A stretch of DNA of 17,180 bases from an uncultured Streptococcus sp. (GTDB lineage: Bacteria > Bacillota > Bacilli > Lactobacillales > Streptococcaceae): positions 1 to 17,180 of the forward strand of contig NZ_CALHWC010000228.1 in the NCBI RefSeq assembly GCF_938036805.1, read 5' to 3'. The notes under the pieces were generated by a model, which was not told the origin of the DNA, ran no database searches, and was given only the letters and a program-made list of their open reading frames with translations. The translations under genes were made by a program, and so were the position numbers. Below, in pieces: positions 14,612 through 17,180 of the stretch; position 1 is the first letter of the stretch, and every line of letters starts with the position of its first letter.

Positions 14612-16669
14612 CTAATTCATAGGGTGCTGTTGATTATAAAGGTTAATAATATCACGGGTAATACTGTGGCTGACCGTTGAGGAAAGGTCAGTATTGTGCG
14701 GAAATACCACGGCTACAGCTATTTTAGGATTATCGCTTGGTGCATAGGATACGACATTGGTGTTGATAGCAGATGTGCCACCGTTGACAAAAGTTTCGGC
14801 AGTCCCTGTTTTGGCACTGATAGAAACCATAGCGCCCTGCGCAATCGTCCGTCCAGTTGTAAAGCCACTCCATCCATTGACCACCTGATAGAAACCTTGT
14901 TTTATCAGAGCCATATTTTCCTCGGAAATATTAACCTGATTTAGTTCTTTTGTTTCCTTCTTCTCAATCAAGTCTCCCAGTCCACCTTGGTCATTGTTGG
15001 CGTAAATGCCTTCAACCAGATGCGGAGCTACCCGTTTGCCGTTATTGGCTACCGTCGACGCATATTGAGCCAACTGAAGTGGTGTGTAGTTATCAAACTG
15101 ACCAAAAGCATCCGTAATATAATTGCTGACTGTGAAGTTTTTGGGAATATAGCCTGTAGATTCTGTCGGTAAATCAATCCCTGTCTCAGTCCCTAGACCA
15201 TATTCTGCAAAAGTCGAACGGAGTTTTTTCATTGAAGCATTGACGTTGTTGGTTCCTAAGGCCATATTTGGGCTATACGGAGTCCCCAGCATATTTAGGG
15301 CTACCTGAACCATATAGGTATTAGACGAATATTCCAGAGCCTCCACCGCCGTAATAGAACGTGAACCATAGGCCGTAAACCAAGAATTGATGGGAGCAGA
15401 ACCCGCGAAAAGAATCGGCTGATCGACCAAGGATTGATTTCCTGAAATGGCTCCGTACTGCCAACCAGCGGTTAAGGTAGCCGCCTTGACGACAGAACCA
15501 GGAACAAAGACATTTGTAACGGTACCCAGCGCATCCGCCGAGATTTCGCCTGTTTCCAGATCATGCTTAACACCAGCCAGCGCCAAGATTGATCCCGTAT
15601 TGGGATCCATAGCCACGGCATAGACACCTTCTGAATAGGTAGCATTGCCTTTGGCTAACTCCATATTAAAGGCATTTCTGAGAATATCCTCAACTCCCTG
15701 CTGAAAGCTCAGATCCACCGTTAGCTTCAGGTTATTTCCCTTGCTGCCTTCGGAAATGGTCTCAACACTCTCCATATTCCCATTTTTGTCCAGCCGAATT
15801 TCTTTTTCCGCTCGTTTTCCTTGCAAAACAGACTCATACTCTTTTTCCAGATAAGAAATTCCCACTCGGTCATTCAGAGAATAGCCCTTCTTGACATAGT
15901 CATCTGCTTCCTCGGCTGGCAGACCCGTTTTTTCGGTCGAGATATGACCGACAATCGAAGCCAGCGATGTTTCCAAGACTTTTCGGTTCCAGCTGGTTGA
16001 AATACTAATACCCGGAAGCTCTTTGCCGATGGACGCAATCGTAGCAACCTGCTCCGTCGTCAAATCATCCGTCTGAATCGTCCCTGTTGAAAAGTTTGGC
16101 ACTGCATTCATCTGGCTAAACAGAGCAATAATCTTCTTTTCCTCATCTGTATAGCCTAGTTGGCTTGGATCAATACTCTCTACCGCCGCTTTATAAATCT
16201 TGGATTCAGGTAGACGATTGCCATCTGTATCAAATTTATCTTCCTTGGGTAATTTTTCAACCACTTCACGGTAAACTTTATTGTCCGCCAGATAATAGTC
16301 AACCTCTTGGCGTTCGGTCACTTTTAGATCCGACACCGACACATATTGCAGTAACTTTTGTGCTGTTTCACGGATTTCTTCTGCTGTCAGTTTATTGTCT
16401 CGCGTAAAGGTCACCACTTGCTTGGTTGTATTTTCCACCAAGGGCTTTCCTGAAGCGTCATAGATCTGCCCACGAACCGAACTCGATTTAATCTTCGTTT
16501 TACTTGCTTTAGCTAATTTATCTGTATAAAATTCTTGATTGACGACCTGCATATAGCCCAGACGAGCGATCAGCACCAAAAATAAGGCTCCGACAATTCC
16601 AAATAGAAGGTAGAGTCGGCCTGTGATAGAATGACTATTAAATTTTCTCTTAGACATTTCCTCTCTCAT
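14612..16669 (-). CDS. pbp2b: Penicillin-binding protein 2B (class B transpeptidase)
   Basis: PBP2b is the essential class B transpeptidase for peripheral wall growth in streptococci and a main beta-lactam target. The 685-residue product has a short cytoplasmic tail, one membrane helix (about 19-39), a dimerisation/pedestal domain (about 55-310), and a transpeptidase domain. Its active-site motifs are S392-VV-K395, SSN (448-450, followed by Thr451) and KTG (620-622, in SAKTGTAE). Thr after SSN is the residue found in penicillin-susceptible pneumococci. The start is uncertain: ATG at 16667-16669 has GAGG directly against it, while ATG at 16655-16657 (residue 5) has AGAGG two bases upstream; both spacings are tight. 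It has an extended -10 promoter and is followed by recR. Confidence 0.96.
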   Translation of the reverse strand: MREEMSKRKFNSHSITGRLYLLFGIVGALFLVLIARLGYMQVVNQEFYTDKLAKASKTKIKSSSVRGQIYDASGKPLVENTTKQVVTFTRDNKLTAEEIRETAQKLLQYVSVSDLKVTERQEVDYYLADNKVYREVVEKLPKEDKFDTDGNRLPESKIYKAAVESIDPSQLGYTDEEKKIIALFSQMNAVPNFSTGTIQTDDLTTEQVATIASIGKELPGISISTSWNRKVLETSLASIVGHISTEKTGLPAEEADDYVKKGYSLNDRVGISYLEKEYESVLQGKRAEKEIRLDKNGNMESVETISEGSKGNNLKLTVDLSFQQGVEDILRNAFNMELAKGNATYSEGVYAVAMDPNTGSILALAGVKHDLETGEISADALGTVTNVFVPGSVVKAATLTAGWQYGAISGNQSLVDQPILFAGSAPINSWFTAYGSRSITAVEALEYSSNTYMVQVALNMLGTPYSPNMALGTNNVNASMKKLRSTFAEYGLGTETGIDLPTESTGYIPKNFTVSNYITDAFGQFDNYTPLQLAQYASTVANNGKRVAPHLVEGIYANNDQGGLGDLIEKKETKELNQVNISEENMALIKQGFYQVVNGWSGFTTGRTIAQGAMVSISAKTGTAETFVNGGTSAINTNVVSYAPSDNPKIAVAVVFPHNTDLSSTVSHSITRDIINLYNQQHPMN

Positions 16670-16690
16670 CCTCGTAAAAATCTATCTTTT

Positions 16691-16701
16691 ATTTTACCAC
16701 A
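16691..16701 (-). promoter_or_regulatory. Extended -10 promoter for pbp2b-recR
   Basis: The minus strand reads TGTGG then TAAAAT (16691-16696), an extended -10 with no good -35, as at pyrH. It gives a leader of about 15 bases. It sits after the gpmA terminator, so pbp2b-recR is its own unit. Confidence 0.65.
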
Positions 16702-16763
16702 TTTCCCCAGCAATGAAGCATGGAAATCTAAAAGGATCGAAAAAGAATTTTTCTCCAACAATG

Positions 16764-16788
16764 AGAAAAAGCCCTGCTAGGCAGAGCT
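16764..16788 (-). terminator. Terminator after gpmA
   Basis: An 8-bp GC-rich stem with one wobble pair (16770-16777 with 16781-16788) and a 3-base loop is followed by UUUUUCUC on the minus strand, 10 bases after the gpmA stop. Confidence 0.93.
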
Positions 16789-16798
16789 TCATAATCAA

Positions 16799-17180
16799 TT
16801 ATTTTCCAAGGTAGTATTCAGCAACTACATTCAATTTTTCGTCAAATTCGAATACCAATGGTGGGAAGTTAGGGATTTCCACGTCCATGATTTCGTCATC
16901 TGACAATTGTTTGATGTGTTTTACAAGGGCACGGATTGAGTTACCGTGAGCTCCTACGAATACGTTTTTACCATCTTTAAGTGCTGGAGCGATTTTGTCT
17001 TCCCAGAATGGAAGGGCACGTTCCAAAGTCACTTTCAAGTTTTCAGCATCTGGAATAACTGAGTCGTCAAGTGAAGCATAACGACGGTCAGTGTGAGCTG
17101 AGTGCTCATCATCACGATCCATGTTTGGAGGCAATACATCGTATGAACGACGCCAGATGTGAACTTGCTCATCACCAAAT
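16799..17180 (-). CDS. gpmA: 2,3-bisphosphoglycerate-dependent phosphoglycerate mutase (3' part)
   Basis: GpmA interconverts 3- and 2-phosphoglycerate in glycolysis. The frame runs in from the right edge, giving 126 residues against about 230 for the family, so the N-terminal part with the phospho-histidine (RHG motif) is outside. Visible: [20 protein letters not shown] at the entry (an active-site region of the family), [11 protein letters not shown], and the second catalytic histidine in [10 protein letters not shown]. The C-terminus ends [11 protein letters not shown]. An internal TTG at 17132-17134 is not the true start, since clear family sequence continues upstream of it to the edge. 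It is followed by a strong terminator. Confidence 0.96.
   Translation of the reverse strand, partial: FGDEQVHIWRRSYDVLPPNMDRDDEHSAHTDRRYASLDDSVIPDAENLKVTLERALPFWEDKIAPALKDGKNVFVGAHGNSIRALVKHIKQLSDDEIMDVEIPNFPPLVFEFDEKLNVVAEYYLGK

Overview
The window looks like core chromosome of a Streptococcus, probably of the mitis/sanguinis/gordonii type. The evidence is a PBP2b of the pneumococcal kind, a class Ib NrdF, CvfB and YozE proteins, low-to-mid GC, and many extended -10 promoters (TGn before the -10 hexamer). The species cannot be fixed from sequence alone. I see no insertion sequence, prophage, CRISPR array, rRNA or tRNA. Almost everything is housekeeping, and every gene except the first runs on the minus strand.

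Layout, left to right. The 3' part of nrdF (plus strand) meets phoH tail to tail at a shared bidirectional terminator. Reading the minus strand in its own direction, from the right edge: the end of gpmA and its terminator; pbp2b then recR from one promoter; ddl with its own promoter; murF, preceded by an extended -10 and a long hairpin; two tandem paralogous YwaF/TIGR02206 membrane proteins; prfC with a near-consensus promoter; a structured 288-base gap; corA; an ABC exporter operon (ATPase then permease, ATGA overlap); pyrH-frr; cvfB-yozE (stop directly abutting start); and phoH with its own promoter and a TTG start.

Functional themes. The right half is cell-wall growth: Ddl makes D-Ala-D-Ala, MurF attaches it to the muropeptide precursor, and PBP2b cross-links the product. 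RecR (recombinational repair) sits between pbp2b and ddl. The left half is translation and nucleotide metabolism: PyrH makes UDP, RRF recycles ribosomes, RF3 recycles release factors, CvfB binds RNA, PhoH is an RNA-associated ATPase and NrdF makes dNTPs. CorA and the ABC exporter are stand-alone transport units.

The least explained parts are non-coding. The prfC-corA gap carries three consecutive hairpins and then a 29-codon reading frame with a good ribosome site that overlaps the corA start, so it may be a leader peptide or a decayed gene. The ddl-murF gap has a promoter whose transcript would begin in a terminator-like hairpin. The pbp2b-recR gap has a 12-bp hairpin just before a recR start that lacks a visible Shine-Dalgarno. 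I found no convincing new multi-gene system.
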